A stretch of 64,000 bases of DNA, from the NCBI GenBank assembly GCA_029339195.1, contig JAPTJF010000052.1, positions 156,190 through 220,189 of the forward strand, in the 5' to 3' direction. A program made the translations under genes and the position numbers. Positions within the stretch are counted from its first letter, which is position 1, and the number at the start of each line of letters is the position of its first letter. The notes beneath the pieces are model-generated. The model was not told the origin of the DNA and ran no database searches. It worked only from the letters and a program-made list of their open reading frames with translations. Shown here one piece after another: positions 32,858-43,583 of this stretch. This DNA is from Micractinium sp. NFX-FRZ (Eukaryota > Chlorophyta > Trebouxiophyceae > Chlorellales > Chlorellaceae).

Positions 32858-32919
32858 GCGGACATGCAGGCGCAATCCTGAGTGACCTGTATCTTGCTTT
32901 TGGCTGCACCCTTGCCTGC

Positions 32920-32924
32920 TGTAA
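32920..32924 (+). terminator. TGTAA poly(A) signal of the tRNA-binding gene
   Basis: The pentamer lies 63 bases after the stop at 32855-32857, in CTGCTGTAATCG. Confidence 0.65.
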
Positions 32925-33250
32925 TCGCATGGCGGCAATCGGAGAGCGTCACGCTATGAAAGGAACAGCTTCAAGCATCAGCTGCAACTAGTACTGTCAT
33001 TCTCCAGGTGTTCAGTCCTGGTCATTCCCCACCCTAACCTCAAGCTGCCCAACATAAGTATAAAGTGGCCTTCATCAGGGGAGTACTCAAGGTGCTATGA
33101 ACAGGAGAGGCTCACTCTGCCGGCGGCCGCCCTCCGCCAGCAAGGCAGCACACTTGGCAGGCCCCCTCGGCAAACCCTGGGCCGCGCGGTCTCCGATCAG
33201 CCTGCTGCCAGCGTAGTTGCGTCGTTCCTTGGCTTTCACCGACCTGCACC

Positions 33251-34014
33251 ATGTTCCCCACGGCAGCGCGGCTCGCTCAGGCGGCAGCCAAGTTCCCTCC
33301 GCCGCCCATCAGCACGGAGCCAGCGGTGACTACCATCACCCGCAGCGTGAAGGAGATGTGAGGAGGGGCGGGCGGGTCGGAAGCCGGCGCGGGTCTGCTG
33401 CTCACTTGGGAACGCTTGCTCTGCGCGTGCTCGTGCTGAAACCTCTCCTGGTGCTCTGCAGGTGGCCGTTTGTGCTGGGCTTCTCCACGACCGGCTACAT
33501 CTTTGTCAAGATTGCTGGCAGCGTGACGGGTGCGCCGCCGCCCGCCCTCTGGCTGCGTGTCCTTTGCTGAAGCTGCAGTCTAGTAGAGGTTCATGCTGTC
33601 AGATGGGTTTACATCCAGACATCCATAGCATAACCGGCGCAGCTGGGTCAGGCATTCATCCGACGGTTGGCAAGCGCAAGCGCAGCCAACGAGCTGCTGT
33701 TGGCAGCACCCTCCAACAAGGGTGGCCGCACCTCCGCGGCTGTGTGCTCGCTGCATAGACCTGACCTATGTTGTTCCCCTTGTTGTCATGCATGGATCTG
33801 GCTCCTGCAGACGAGGATGTGAAGAACAGCAAGGTGAGAGCGCAGCCGCTCTGTCTCGCTGGATGAGTGATGGGGGCCGTGCACGTGGCCTTCAGCGGTA
33901 CACCTCGTACACATGGGTGCTGGCAGGCTGCGCTGGCGGCACCAAAGCTCACCACACCCGCTGCCTTGCCTCCGCACGCTCACACTGCTGCAGTTCGTCA
34001 ACCCCAAGCACTGA
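33251..34014 (+). CDS. Mitochondrial ATP synthase 6 kDa subunit
   Basis: Four tiny exons (33251-33357, 33462-33529, 33811-33833, 33994-34014) give 72 residues. The core WPFVLGFSTTGYIFVKI, followed by a Ser-Val-Thr-Asp-Glu-Asp-Val-Lys-Asn-Ser-Lys-Phe-Val tail, closely resembles the plant 6 kDa subunit of the mitochondrial F1Fo complex. That protein also has a single Trp-Pro-Phe-initiated membrane helix and the Glu-Asp-x-Lys-Asn-Ser-Lys-Phe tail. It should sit in the inner mitochondrial membrane as a peripheral Fo subunit. The N-terminus here is about 15 residues longer than I recall for plants, with an amphipathic Ala/Arg start. Exon 3 is 23 bases and exon 4 only six codons, so automated annotation could miss the gene. 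Start context is CACCATG. Confidence 0.85.
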
Positions 34015-34828
34015 AGCCCTGCCGCGCGCAGCGCCTGCTAGCGCGCAACTGCAGCAGCCGGCTGTGTTGGCTGCAGCGGGGGAGGGCGGCGCCCTGCGGC
34101 GCAGCAGCACCATGCCGCAGCACCTCGGGTCCCCATTCCACAGCACTGACAGCAGCAGCGACGGCAGCACGGCAGCAGCTGCCATTGGGGGGTGGAGCAT
34201 GCGCAACACGCAGCCTGCGGCAGCACCGCGCGGCTCTGCACCCGGGTGCCACCCAGCCCTTGCCTGTGGGCCGGGCAGCGACGGCAGCAGCCTAGTAGCC
34301 ATTTGAGGCCACTCCCCCTTTGTCATTTCAGCTCCCTCCTTTCCTCCTTCCCGGCGGCACGACCCCTCCCTTCCAGTCCCACTCTCTGCACCGCCAGGTG
34401 TGCACAGCAACACACTGCAACAAGCGACCTTTTGCGACGTGCAGACTTGCAGGCGGCCAGGTGGTGAACAGCACAGCTGGGTGCGCAGCTGTTGCAGGTG
34501 GCAGGGACAAAGAATGGAGGCTGAGGCGGCTTGCTGCGCAGGATGTCGTTCACAGGGCAGGTTGGTCAGGATCAGAGACGTGCAAGCAGCCAGCAGTGCA
34601 GTGAGGGCGTGCGTTGTTTGGGTGTGTTTGATGAGGCGAGCAGACATGGGACTCTGCTGGGCAGTCATGCGGGCAGCTCCAAGCTCACAGGCCGTCTCTT
34701 CAGGCTGTGCTGGTGCATACGGCGCCGACACCAACTGCTCAGCGGGTGGCCCCAGGGCTCGGCGGGTGGGGGTGCCGCTGAGGGTTGACATGGGGGTTTC
34801 ACATGACGGGCGCAGCAGAGACATGGCT
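34015..34828. other. Convergent 3' region
   Basis: About 800 bases lie between the ATP synthase subunit and Ycf33-like genes, which converge. No TGTAA in the expected orientation was found for either. A Ser/Gly/Ala-rich open frame (33722-34306, plus) overlaps the ATP synthase exons and looks like a compositional shadow. Nothing else is supported. Confidence 0.45.
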
Positions 34829-35733
34829 TCACATGGGGGTGACGATGGAGGAGGCGGTGAAGTCGATGGTGTCGTTCATGCCCAGCATGGCCTGCCAGGC
34901 AGGAGCGGACGTATGGAGAAATAGTGAGAGAGCGGTTAGGCGGGGCGGCATGTCCGTTAGGGGGAGCGGACGAGTGACATTGGTGGGGACAAGGAGAGCA
35001 GGCAGGTATTGGAATACGGCAGCATGCCCCAACGCCTGCTGGCTCACACAGCAAGCAGCATGCCCACGCATCAAGCTACGCTGCACTTTGACCACACACG
35101 TGTGCACGTGCAGACACAAGCAAACTCCTGGCTCACCTGGACAGTGAAGGAGACGAACCAGACGAGGCTGCCCACGCCAGCGACCACAAACACGGCGGTC
35201 GTGGGCCGCTTGAGCAGCTCGATGAGCGGCTTGATGGCAATGTACGCGGTTCCCAGCAGCACTGAGAAGAAGTAGGAGACGTAGCGCAGCACGTTGCCCC
35301 AGAAGTCCTCATTCTCTGCCAGCTCACCCAGCAGCTGGGGCGCTGCGCCGGTGGCGGCGTGCGGGTCGGCGGCAAAGTGCACCGCCAGCGCCGGCTCCGC
35401 CGCGGCAGCACCCAGCAGCAGGCCGCCCGTCAGCGTGGCCGCCAGCAGCAGCGTGCTGCGGTCGGCCAGGCTGCAGGTGGCAACCATGCGCTGCAACAGA
35501 GTAGCCGCCGCTGCGCGGTCGCTGCCGCCGCTCGCCGCCGCCGGCTTGCCGCTTCCAGCTGCTGCCTGTGATGCGGCTGAAGCCGCTGCAGAGGGGAGCT
35601 GCTGGCCTTGCTGCGCGATTGGCGTGCGCTGCACGCCGCTGCGAACAGCCCCCGCGCGGCTGGGCCGGCGCTGCAAGCCTACAACCAGGCCCAGCTGCGC
35701 CGAGCGGCAATTGACACTGCTGACTTGCTGCAT
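34829..35733 (-). CDS. ycf33: Ycf33-like plastid membrane protein
   Basis: Two minus-strand exons (35733-35137 and 34891-34829) give 219 residues. The first about 130 are a long Ala/Ser/Arg-rich transit region ending with a hydrophobic Ala-rich stretch (LLLAATLTGGLLLGAAAAEPALA) like a thylakoid-transfer signal. The C-terminal 85 residues read NEDFWGNVLRYVSYFFSVLLG, then IKPLIELLKRPTTAVF and a second hydrophobic segment. This is the Ycf33 pattern of Phe-Trp-x-Asn-x-Leu-Arg-Tyr, two membrane spans and a Lys-Arg-Pro turn. Ycf33 is plastid-encoded in red algae and cyanobacterial in origin, so this is a nuclear copy. Its function is poorly known. Start context GACAATGCAG is acceptable. Confidence 0.75.
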
Positions 35734-35984
35734 TGTCGTTAATGTTCAGAATGAGAGGGCCGCTGGCTGGCGGGCAAAGACTGTGCACTTCGAGTTGCTA
35801 GCGCTCTCCAAGGCGTGCGAGGCAGCTGGATATTGTCTGGCGCTTGAGGAGGCCAAATGTACGACTTGAGAGCGGCGAGCGCTGAGAGATGAGGCTGGAT
35901 GGCGGTAGCCCCGCCACCTGCCGCCACAGCACAGCGCAGTTGCCCCAATGCTCCTGGCAGAAGCGTCGTGACGGTGTTGCTTAC

Positions 35985-36345
35985 AGGTCCTGCTATTGGC
36001 GGGGCCTGAAGCGCACGTGTACCGCGCAGGCCAGGCCGCAGAAGGGTCGGCTGCGGGGCTGCGCCAGCGGTGCGGGCGCCGTGAGCGGCTGCAGCGCTGG
36101 CTGGCACAGTCGCTGGCGGCCCTGCCGCACTTGGCAGCGAGCTCGCTTGCCAGCCAGCTCCTCGACCTGCGCTACATGGTGGTGATGTGGCAGGTGGCGA
36201 CAGCTGCTGCAGCATGTTCTGTTCTGCCTTCCTGAAGCCCTCTGCTGCCATCTGCAGCTGCCTCGGCTGCCGTACCTCGTCGGCTCCCTCCGCCTTGCTA
36301 GCAGTCCATGTGCTGTCTGGAGTGCATGGTGTGTTTGATCCCTTG
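35985..36345 (+). repeat. Tandem-array spacer block, copy 1
   Basis: About 350 bases upstream of membrane-protein copy A recur upstream of copies B and C and after copy C. Landmarks are GCCAGCCAGCTCCTCGACCT, TACATGGTGGTGATGTGGCA and GCCATCTGCAGCTGCCTCGG. Frames on both strands are interrupted differently in the copies, so a promoter/leader role is more likely than coding. Confidence 0.8.
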
Positions 36346-36611
36346 CAATACTTGTGAAGAATGGGCGAAGTACCAAGTTCTGGAACATCAGGAAGAGGAC
36401 ACCATCACTCTGAGGCGGGCGGGCCAGGCGGGGCGGGGCGGGGTGGGGTGGGGTGCGCTGACAGCGCTGTGCCCAATACCCGCTCGACCTCGGCAGAGCC
36501 ATCGCATTCGTCGATCACTCGGAGACGGCAGTTTTCGGGTGCAGAGACCCTGCAACGACTCACAGCTCGAGCGGGCCTTCTTTCGAGCCGGCCGTGCGTT
36601 CTGGCGCCAGG

Positions 36612-37979
36612 ATGCCCGCTCAAGCGGCCCTGTTGCCGGTGCCCTTGCCGCATCAGCGCACACAGCGCACGCTTACAGCCGCTCCCGCCGCAGCCTGCTG
36701 GCAGCGGCCTGGGCGGCGCACCGGCCTCGGCCAGCGCAGCTGCCAGCCTGCTGCCGCACCGCCCAGGGTGGCGGTTGCTGCTTCCTCTGGCAGGTGGCCG
36801 AGCCAGCGGCAGCCAGCTCAGGAGCCTGATGAGGAGCCGCCACACGGTGTGCGCCGACTCGTCCAACTGGTGGTGAGCACATGAGCATGAACATGGGGGT
36901 TGGCAGCTGCCCGCACATGCAAGAGTGCCCGCAGATGTGCATGCTGGACACACCCTCCCCTCCCCTCCCTCTCCTCGCCCTGCCCGCAGCTGACGGCGCT
37001 GCTGGCGCCCTTCCTGCTGCTGGCCAGTCTGGTGTTTGTGGATCCCCCCAAGCTGCCTGAAGACCTGCCCACCCAGCGCAGCAGGCTGCTAGGCATAGTG
37101 GTCCAATTGGGTGTGTACCCGGCCACAGGGGCAAGGAGAGTAGTGGGGCAGCACTGCTTTTGGTGCATCTGCCCCACGCTGCCGCTCCTTGAAGTGAGGT
37201 GCTGCCTGGTAGGTCCGCTGCTCGCTCTCCACACTGTCGAAGAGCCGCAATTCCTGGCTTGCTTCCTCACCGGCCGCGGGCACCTGAGCTCTCTTAGCAT
37301 GCCTAACGGCAGAATGACTCAGTTTTTAGGCTAGACTAGACCAGACACGTCGACTGTGTCTCCCACCTCCTTATGCCCTCTTCTCCTCTTGCAGGCTTCT
37401 ACGTGATTACCACGCTGGCCGCGTATGCGGCAGTAGCGTACCTGGCCACGCTGCAGGCGCCGCCCTGGTTGGACGCTGCCGCCAGCTGGCTCACGGGCGG
37501 CAGCCGTGTGGCCGAGGTGAGAGGTGCCCTGGCTCGCACCGCCAACCCCACCCTGCAGCTGCCCCTTATCGCCGTATGCCAACTGCACCACGCCCCTGCG
37601 CCTCTCGAAGCCTTCGCCCGTGTGCCCCTTGCTCAGCCGATGGCTCTGCTCCCGCCTGGCTGCCCCCCCGCAGGTGCTAGCCGCCTGCAGCACGCTGCCC
37701 CTGGTGCCCAGCCCTGCCATGACCATCGCTGCCATCCTGGTCATCTTCCTTCAGTACAAAGCGCTCTACTGGTTTCATTACTGGCACGCCCGCACCTTCC
37801 CCCCGCCGGTGGCGCGCCGCGCGTCGCTGGCAGGGGCGGCGGGCCCGATCACAAGCATGCTCAATTGGCTGTTCAGCCCTCGCGGCCAGGCCCTGTTTTG
37901 GGTCACGGTTTCATACGCAGGTGGGCAGACTTGGTCTGTCATTCTTGCGGTGGTGACCTGCGTTGCCGTCCTCGTGTGA
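36612..37979 (+). CDS. Tandem membrane-protein family, copy A
   Basis: Exons 36612-36872, 36990-37110, 37395-37516 and 37674-37979 give 269 residues. Exon 1 (87 codons) is an Arg/Ala/Ser/Gln-rich sequence with almost no acids until its end, a likely plastid transit peptide. Exons 2-4 encode about four hydrophobic helices: LTALLAPFLLLASLVFV, ITTLAAYAAVAYLATL, LPLVPSPAMTIAAILVIFLQ and a C-terminal VILAVVTCVAVLV. A conserved aromatic stretch YKALYWFHYWHA follows helix 3. I recognise no family. Copy A is the most diverged of the three: its fourth exon is 18 bases shorter than in B and C, and its first intron starts exon 2 with CTG where B and C have GTG. Confidence 0.75.
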
Positions 37980-38454
37980 GCCGCTGTGCCGAGGGCGGCT
38001 GGTGCTGCCCCGCCTGCCCCTGGCCAGGGCATCAGCATGACTAGGAAGCCTTCATAGGATGGCTTTCATCATGCCAACCACAGAGCATGACATTGTACTA
38101 CTAGAATGTTTAGCAGACTGCGATGCAATTGTAGAGGGTGCGACACAGTTCAGTACAGGGTGGGGCAGAGCGGAGCAGTGGCACATGCACGAGAGAGCGA
38201 GGTTTCTGGAATGCAGGCAGTCGAGGTAAAGGTCAAAAGGGGCAACGCAGCACAAAGCGCACACATGTGCTCGCTGGATTATCAAGTGTATCACCTCTTA
38301 AGCCCGCAGCTGGCACCCTGTCGCACTGGTGGCTGTTGCTGCAGCGCTGGTGCTGCCCCACACCCGGGTGCCCGCAGCTCTGATCAGAGCTGGGAGACCG
38401 TGTGGCCCGCTTTGCCTGGCTTTACCTGCTGCTGGGGATTACCCTGTCCCCTGC

Positions 38455-38760
38455 TCCCGCTGGCGGTGGCTGAAGCGAGCTTGTACCATGCAGACCAGGC
38501 CACAGAAGGGTTGGTGGCATTGCTGGCTGGCGGCCCTGCCGCAACTGGCAGCGAGCTCGCTTGCCAGCCAGCCCCTCGACCTGCGCTACATGGTGGTGAT
38601 GTGGCAGGTGGCGACAATGCTGCAGCATGTTTTGCTTTGCCTTCCTGAAGCCCTCTGCTGCCATCTGCAGCTGCCTCGGCTGCCGTACCTCGTCGGCTCC
38701 CTCCGCCTTGCTAGCAGTCCACGTGCTGTCTGGAGTGCATGGTGTGTTTGATGCCTTGCA
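38455..38760 (+). repeat. Tandem-array spacer block, copy 2
   Basis: This block lies upstream of copy B and carries the same landmarks as spacer copy 1 (CTGCGCTACATGGTGGTGAT, CTGCCATCTGCAGCTGCCTC, GTCCACGTGCTGTCTGGAGT). It ends about 290 bases before the copy B start codon, as copy 1 does before copy A. Confidence 0.8.
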
Positions 38761-39049
38761 CGTGTTGCGAGAATGACACGAAGGATGGACTTGTGAAACA
38801 CCAGCCAAGAAGAAAGACATTAATGTGAGGCAGGTGGGCACTGTGCAGTGCCCACCTGCACAGGGTTGGGGCGGGGTGCGCTCACAGCGCTGTGCCCAAA
38901 ACCCGTGTCAGCTCTACCTCGGCAGCTCCTATCGCCTTCCGATCGCTCGAAGCTAGCCAATTACGTGTGCTGATCCTGACACGACACAGGTTGGCCACGC
39001 CGCTCCAGCCTGCTTTCATATCGGGTCGACCGTGCAGTCTGGCGCCAAG

Positions 39050-40366
39050 ATGCCCGCTCAAGCAGCCCTGTCGGCAGCGCCCTTGCCGCATCAGCGCACA
39101 CAGCGCTCGCTTACAGCCGCTCCCGCCGCAGCCTGCTGGCAGCGGCCTGGGCGGCGCAGCACCGGCCTCGGCCGCCGCCGCTGCCAGCCTGCTGTCTCGC
39201 CGCCCAGGGTGGCGGTTGCTGCCTCCTCTGGCAGGTGGCCGAGCCAGCGGCAGCCATCTCAGGAGCCTGATGAGGAGCCGCCACACGGTGTGCGCCGACT
39301 CGTCCAACTGGTGGTGAGCACATGAGCATGCAGGTGACCGCACATGCAAGAGTGCCCGCAGATGTGCATTGGTACAAACCTGCTGTTGCACCGCAGTCGC
39401 CGTACAACGCAGATGTGCATATCTAAAACACCCGCCCCTCCCCTCCCTCTCCTCGCCCTGCCTGCAGGTGACGGCGCTGCTGGCCCCCTTCCTGCTGCTG
39501 GCCAACCTGGTGTTTGTGGACCCACCTGAACTGCCTGACGACCCGCCCACCCAGCGCAGCAAGCTGCCAAGCACGATGGTCCAATTTGGTGTGTATCGGC
39601 CACAGGGGCGGGGAAAGGCGTGGGGCATGCTGCGCTGCACTGTTTTCCGGGGCAAATGCCCCCCACGTTGCGCCTCCCCGAAGTGAAGGTGCTGCCTGCC
39701 ATCCACACTGCCCGCTCCCTCCATTGCTAAGAGGGCCGCACCATCTGGCTTGCTCCCTCAACGGCTGCGGCGGCCACCGCCTGGTGCCTCCCCCACCCTC
39801 CTGCAGGCTTCTACGGGATTACTATGCTGGCCGTGTACGTGGCAGTAGACTACCTGGCCACCCTCCACGCGCCGCCCAGGGTCGAGGCTGTGGCCAGCTG
39901 GATCACGGGCGGCAGCCGTGTGGCCGAGGTGAGAGGTGCCCTGGCTTGCACCCGCACCTGCACCACGAACCTGTGCCCCTCCAGCATCCCACGTGCCCTT
40001 GCTCAGCCGATGGATCTGCTCCCGCCTGGCTGCCCCCTGCAGGTGCTGGCCGCCTGCAGCACGCTGCCCCTGGTGCCCAGCCCTGCCATGACCATCGCCG
40101 CCATCATGGTGATCTTTGTCCAGTACAAAGCGCTGTACTGGTTCCAGTACTGGTACGCCCTCGCCTTCCCCCCGCCGGTGCCGTATGCGTTCAGCGCGGC
40201 ACTGGCAGAGGCGGGCGGGCCGCTCAGGAGCATGCTGTACTGGCTGTTCAAAACCCCCCGCGGCCAGGCCCTGTATTGGATCACCATTATTACCGTACCC
40301 AGGCAGCCCAGGTACATCATTTTCGGACTGCTAATCTGCCTCCACATCGTTGCCTTCGTCCTGTGA
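39050..40366 (+). CDS. Tandem membrane-protein family, copy B
   Basis: Exons 39050-39313, 39468-39588, 39807-39928 and 40043-40366 give 276 residues with the same four-exon plan and intron phases as copies A and C. The Arg/Ala-rich leader is nearly identical to that of copy C. The membrane part keeps TALLAPFLLLANLVFVDPPE, a GGSRVAE loop, the PLVPSPAMTIAA helix start and YKALYWFQYWYALAF. Substitutions relative to A mostly conserve hydrophobicity (Ile/Val/Leu swaps), which suggests selection on the protein. The start codon MPAQAAL lies in the same context as in A. Confidence 0.78.
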
Positions 40367-40457
40367 GCCGCTGTGCCGAGGGCGGCGGGTGCTGCCCCGC
40401 CTGCCCCAGGGGCATCAGCACGATTAGGAAGCCTTCCATCCTGCCAATCACCATGCA

Positions 40458-40462
40458 TGTAA
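40458..40462 (+). terminator. TGTAA poly(A) signal of copy B
   Basis: The pentamer lies 92 bases after the copy B stop, in CATGTAACAGG. The same element recurs at the same distance after copy C but is not intact after copy A. Confidence 0.6.
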
Positions 40463-40829
40463 CAGGCTGCGCTGCAATCGTACAGGGTGTGACATAAGTC
40501 AGTACAGCGTGGGGCAGCGCGGTACAGTGGCAAGTGCACGAGAGAGCGTGCACAGAGGCTTCTCGGATGCAGGCAGTTGAGGAAAATGTGCATGAGGGTG
40601 GTTGATGTACAAGGCGTACAACGGTTTATGCCCGCCTGACTATCAGGCACATGACCCGCCAAGCCCGCAGCTGGCACTCTGATGCCGCACTGCTGGGTGT
40701 TGCTGCAGCGCTGTGAGGGCGCTGGTGCTGCCCCTCACCCGCAGCTCTGATCAGAGCTCAGAGGCTGTGTGGCCCGCTTTGCCTGGCTTCATCTGCTGCT
40801 TCTGGGAGTTGCCTGACCCCGGCTGCTTG

Positions 40830-41155
40830 TGGGAGCGGGCCTGAAGCGCAAGTGTACCGGCTGCGGGGCTGCACCAGCAGGTGTGGGCGTCGTGAGCGGC
40901 TGCAGCAGTGCAGTCGCTGGCAGCCCTGCCGCGCTTGGCAGCGAGCTCGCTTGTGATCCAGCTCGTCTTCCCGTATTTCATGGTGTCTGTGTGACGATTT
41001 GGCGACAGATGCTGCAGCAGTCCTTCCTTTGCCTTGCTGAACCGCTCTGGTGCCATCTGCAGCTGCCTCGGCTGCCGTACCTCGTCGCCTCCCTCCCTCA
41101 TCCGTGCTGGCAGCCCTTGTGCTGTCTGGAGTGCATGGTGTGTTTGATGCCTTGA
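40830..41155 (+). repeat. Tandem-array spacer block, copy 3
   Basis: This is the spacer upstream of copy C. It is more diverged than copies 1 and 2 and has indels around 40900-40990, but it keeps GGTGCCATCTGCAGCTGCCT and GTGCTGTCTGGAGTGCATGG. Confidence 0.75.
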
Positions 41156-41448
41156 CAAGCTTGTGATGAATGGAAGAAGTGCCAAGTTCTGGTGGAATAT
41201 CAGGAAGAGGACACACATTAGGCGGGCGGGCGGACTGACAGCGCTGTGCCCAAGGCGGGGGAGCGGGCGGGGCGGGGCAGGTCGGGCGCCCCGGGGCGCG
41301 CTGACAGCGCTGTGCCCAAAACCCGCGTCAGCACTGCGCCGGCAGCGCCTGCCGCTTTTGCAATCGTTTGTCGATCCCGAAAGGACACAGAGTGCTCACG
41401 CCGCTCGAGCGGGCCCTCTTTCCGGCCGGCCCTGCGTTCTGGGGCCAA

Positions 41449-42839
41449 ATGCTCGCTCAAGCAGCCCTGTCGGCGGCGCCCTTGCCGCATCAGCGCACAC
41501 AGCGCTCGCTACCAGCCGCTCCCGCCGCAGCCTGCTGGCAGCGGCCTGGGCGGCACTGCACCGGCCTCGGCCGCCGCCGCTGCCAGCCTGCTGTGGCACC
41601 GCCCAGGGTGGCGGTTGCTGCCTCCTCTGGCAGGTGGTCAAGCCCGCGGCAGCCATCTCAGGAGCCTGATGAGGAGCCGCCAAACGGTGTGCGCCGACTC
41701 GTGCAACTGGTGGTGAGCACATGAGCATGAACATGGGGGTTGGCAGCTGCCCGCACATGCCATAGTGCCCGCTGGCGTGCATGCTCGACCCACCCGCCCC
41801 TCCCCTCCCTCTCGTCGCGCTGCTCCCTTGCGCTGCCTGCAGGTGACGGCGCTGCTGGCCCCCTTCCTGCTGCTGGCCAACCTGGTGTTTGTGGACCCAC
41901 CTGAACTGCCTGACGACCCGCCCACCCAGCGCAGCAAGCTGCCAAGCACGGTGGTCCGCATTGGTGCGTACCAAGCCACAGGAGGGGGAGAGGGGTCGGC
42001 ATGCAGCGCTGCACTGTTTTCCAGGGCAAATGCCCCCCACGTTGCGCCTTCCCGAAGTGAAGGTGCTGCCTACCATCCACACCGCCCGCTGGTAATAGGG
42101 CTGCACCATCTGGCTTGCTCCCTCAACGGCTGCGGCGGCCACCGCCTGGTGCCTCCCGCACCCTCCTGCAGGCTTCTACGGGATTACTATGCTCGCCCGG
42201 TACGTGGCAGTAGCCTACCTGGCCACCCTCCACGCGCCGCCCAGGGTCGAGGCTGTGGCCAGCTGGCTCACGGGCGGCAGCCATGTGGCCGAGGTGAGAG
42301 GTGCCCCTGCTCGCACCGCCAATTCCACCCTGCAGCTGCGCCGTTTCCTATTACACATAAAGAAAGGGAGGAAGATAACAAGCCGAAGGCGTGGCGTTTA
42401 GGAAGCCACCAGCTTGTACCGTCCACTGCACTACGCAGCTGCATGCGCCCCTTGAGCATCCCACGTGCCCCTTGCTCAGCCAATAAATATGCCCCCGACT
42501 GGCTGGCCCCGGCAGGTGCTAGCCGCCTGCAGCACGCTGCCCCTGGTGCCCAGCCCTGCCATGACCATCGCCGCCATCATGGTGATCTTTGTCCACTACA
42601 AAGCGCTGTACTGGTTCCAGTACTGGCACGCCCTCGCCTTCCCTCCGCCGTTGCCGTATGCTCTCACCGCAGAACTGGCAGAGGCGGGCGGGCCGCTCAG
42701 GATGATGCTGTTCTGGCTGTTCAAAACCCCCCGCGGCCAGGCCCTGTATTGGATCACCATGCTCACAGTAAAAACCCAGCCCAGGTGCATCATTCTCGGA
42801 GTGCTGACCCTCCTCATCTTCGTTGCCTTCCGCGTGTGA
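41449..42839 (+). CDS. Tandem membrane-protein family, copy C
   Basis: Exons 41449-41712, 41843-41963, 42172-42293 and 42516-42839 give 276 residues, aligned without gaps to copy B. The leader begins MLAQAALSAAPLPH where A and B have MPAQ. Longer ATG-initiated frames extend upstream (41368), but only the shared ATG is conserved across copies. The third intron holds an A-rich insert (42355-42385, AAAGAAAGGGAGGAAGATAA) absent from A and B. The membrane segments match B closely (FVHYKALYWFQYWHALAF and an LTLLIFVAFRV end). Confidence 0.78.
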
Positions 42840-42929
42840 GCCGCTCCGCCGAAGGCGGCGGGTGCTGCCCCGCCTGCCCCTGGGGCATCAGCAATTTCAG
42901 GAAGCCTTCACCAAGGCAATCACAGTGCA

Positions 42930-42934
42930 TGTAA
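42930..42934 (+). terminator. TGTAA poly(A) signal of copy C
   Basis: The pentamer lies about 90 bases after the stop of copy C, in GCATGTAACAGAC, homologous to the element after copy B. Confidence 0.6.
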
Positions 42935-43259
42935 CAGACTGCGATGCAATTGTAAAGAGTGTGACACAAATCAGTACAGGTCGTGGCAGCGCGATACCGC
43001 GGAAAGTGCACGAGGGAGCGTGCACAGAGGCTTCTCGGATGCAGGCAGTTGAGGAAAATGTGCATGAGGGTGGTTGCAGTGCAAGGCGCACACCTGTGCG
43101 TTCAGGACGCAATCACCTCTCAAGCTGGCACCCCCTGGTGTACTGCTGGGTGCTGCTGCTGCGCTGGGAGGGCGGCGTTGGTGCTGCCTCAGCTCTGTTC
43201 AGAGGCAGAGCACTGTGGCGCTCTTTGCCTGGCTTCAGCGGCTGCCGGGATTCGCCTGC

Positions 43260-43460
43260 CCCGTGCTGCCAGCGGCGGCTGAAGCGCACGTGTAACGTGC
43301 AGCCCAGGCCACAGAAGAGTCAGCTGCGGGGCCGGGCGCCGTGAGCGGCTGCAGCGCTGGCTGGCGCAGTCGCTGGCGGCCCTGCTGCACCCGGCAACAA
43401 CGCTCGCTTGCCAGCCAGCTCCTCGTCCTGAGCAGTTTTACATGGTGATGTGGCAGGTGG
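43260..43460 (+). repeat. Tandem-array spacer block, truncated copy 4
   Basis: This is the start of a fourth unit. It keeps CGGCTGAAGCGCACGTGTAA, GAGCGGCTGCAGCGCTGGCT and GATGTGGCAGGTGGCGACAG but loses similarity before the position where a fourth gene would start. It now overlaps the 3' region of the Orai-type gene. Confidence 0.75.
43438..43442 (-). terminator. Minus-strand TGTAA, Orai-type gene poly(A) signal
   Basis: TTACA on the plus strand lies about 145 bases beyond the Orai-type stop at 43584-43586, within the truncated fourth spacer block. Confidence 0.5.
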
Positions 43461-43583
43461 CGACAGGTGCGGCAGCAATGCTTCCTTTCCCATCAATAGA
43501 TGATCCAAACCTGATTGCCATCTTGCCTCGGGCTGCTGATCCTCCTCGGCTCCCTCCACCCTGCCAACAGTCCTTGGCGGGTG

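Noticed and set aside
33722..34306. Plus-strand frame of 194 codons rich in Ser, Ala and Gly
   Set aside because: It overlaps exons 3 and 4 of the ATP synthase subunit in another frame and has only compositional, low-complexity content.
35985..36345. Coding potential in the repeated spacer blocks
   Set aside because: Open frames in one copy are broken in others on both strands, so a promoter/leader role is the simpler reading.
36597..36884. Alternative frames over the leader exons of the tandem genes, also on the minus strand
   Set aside because: Only the MPAQ/MLAQ frame is shared by all three copies, keeps the same donor and joins the membrane exons in phase.
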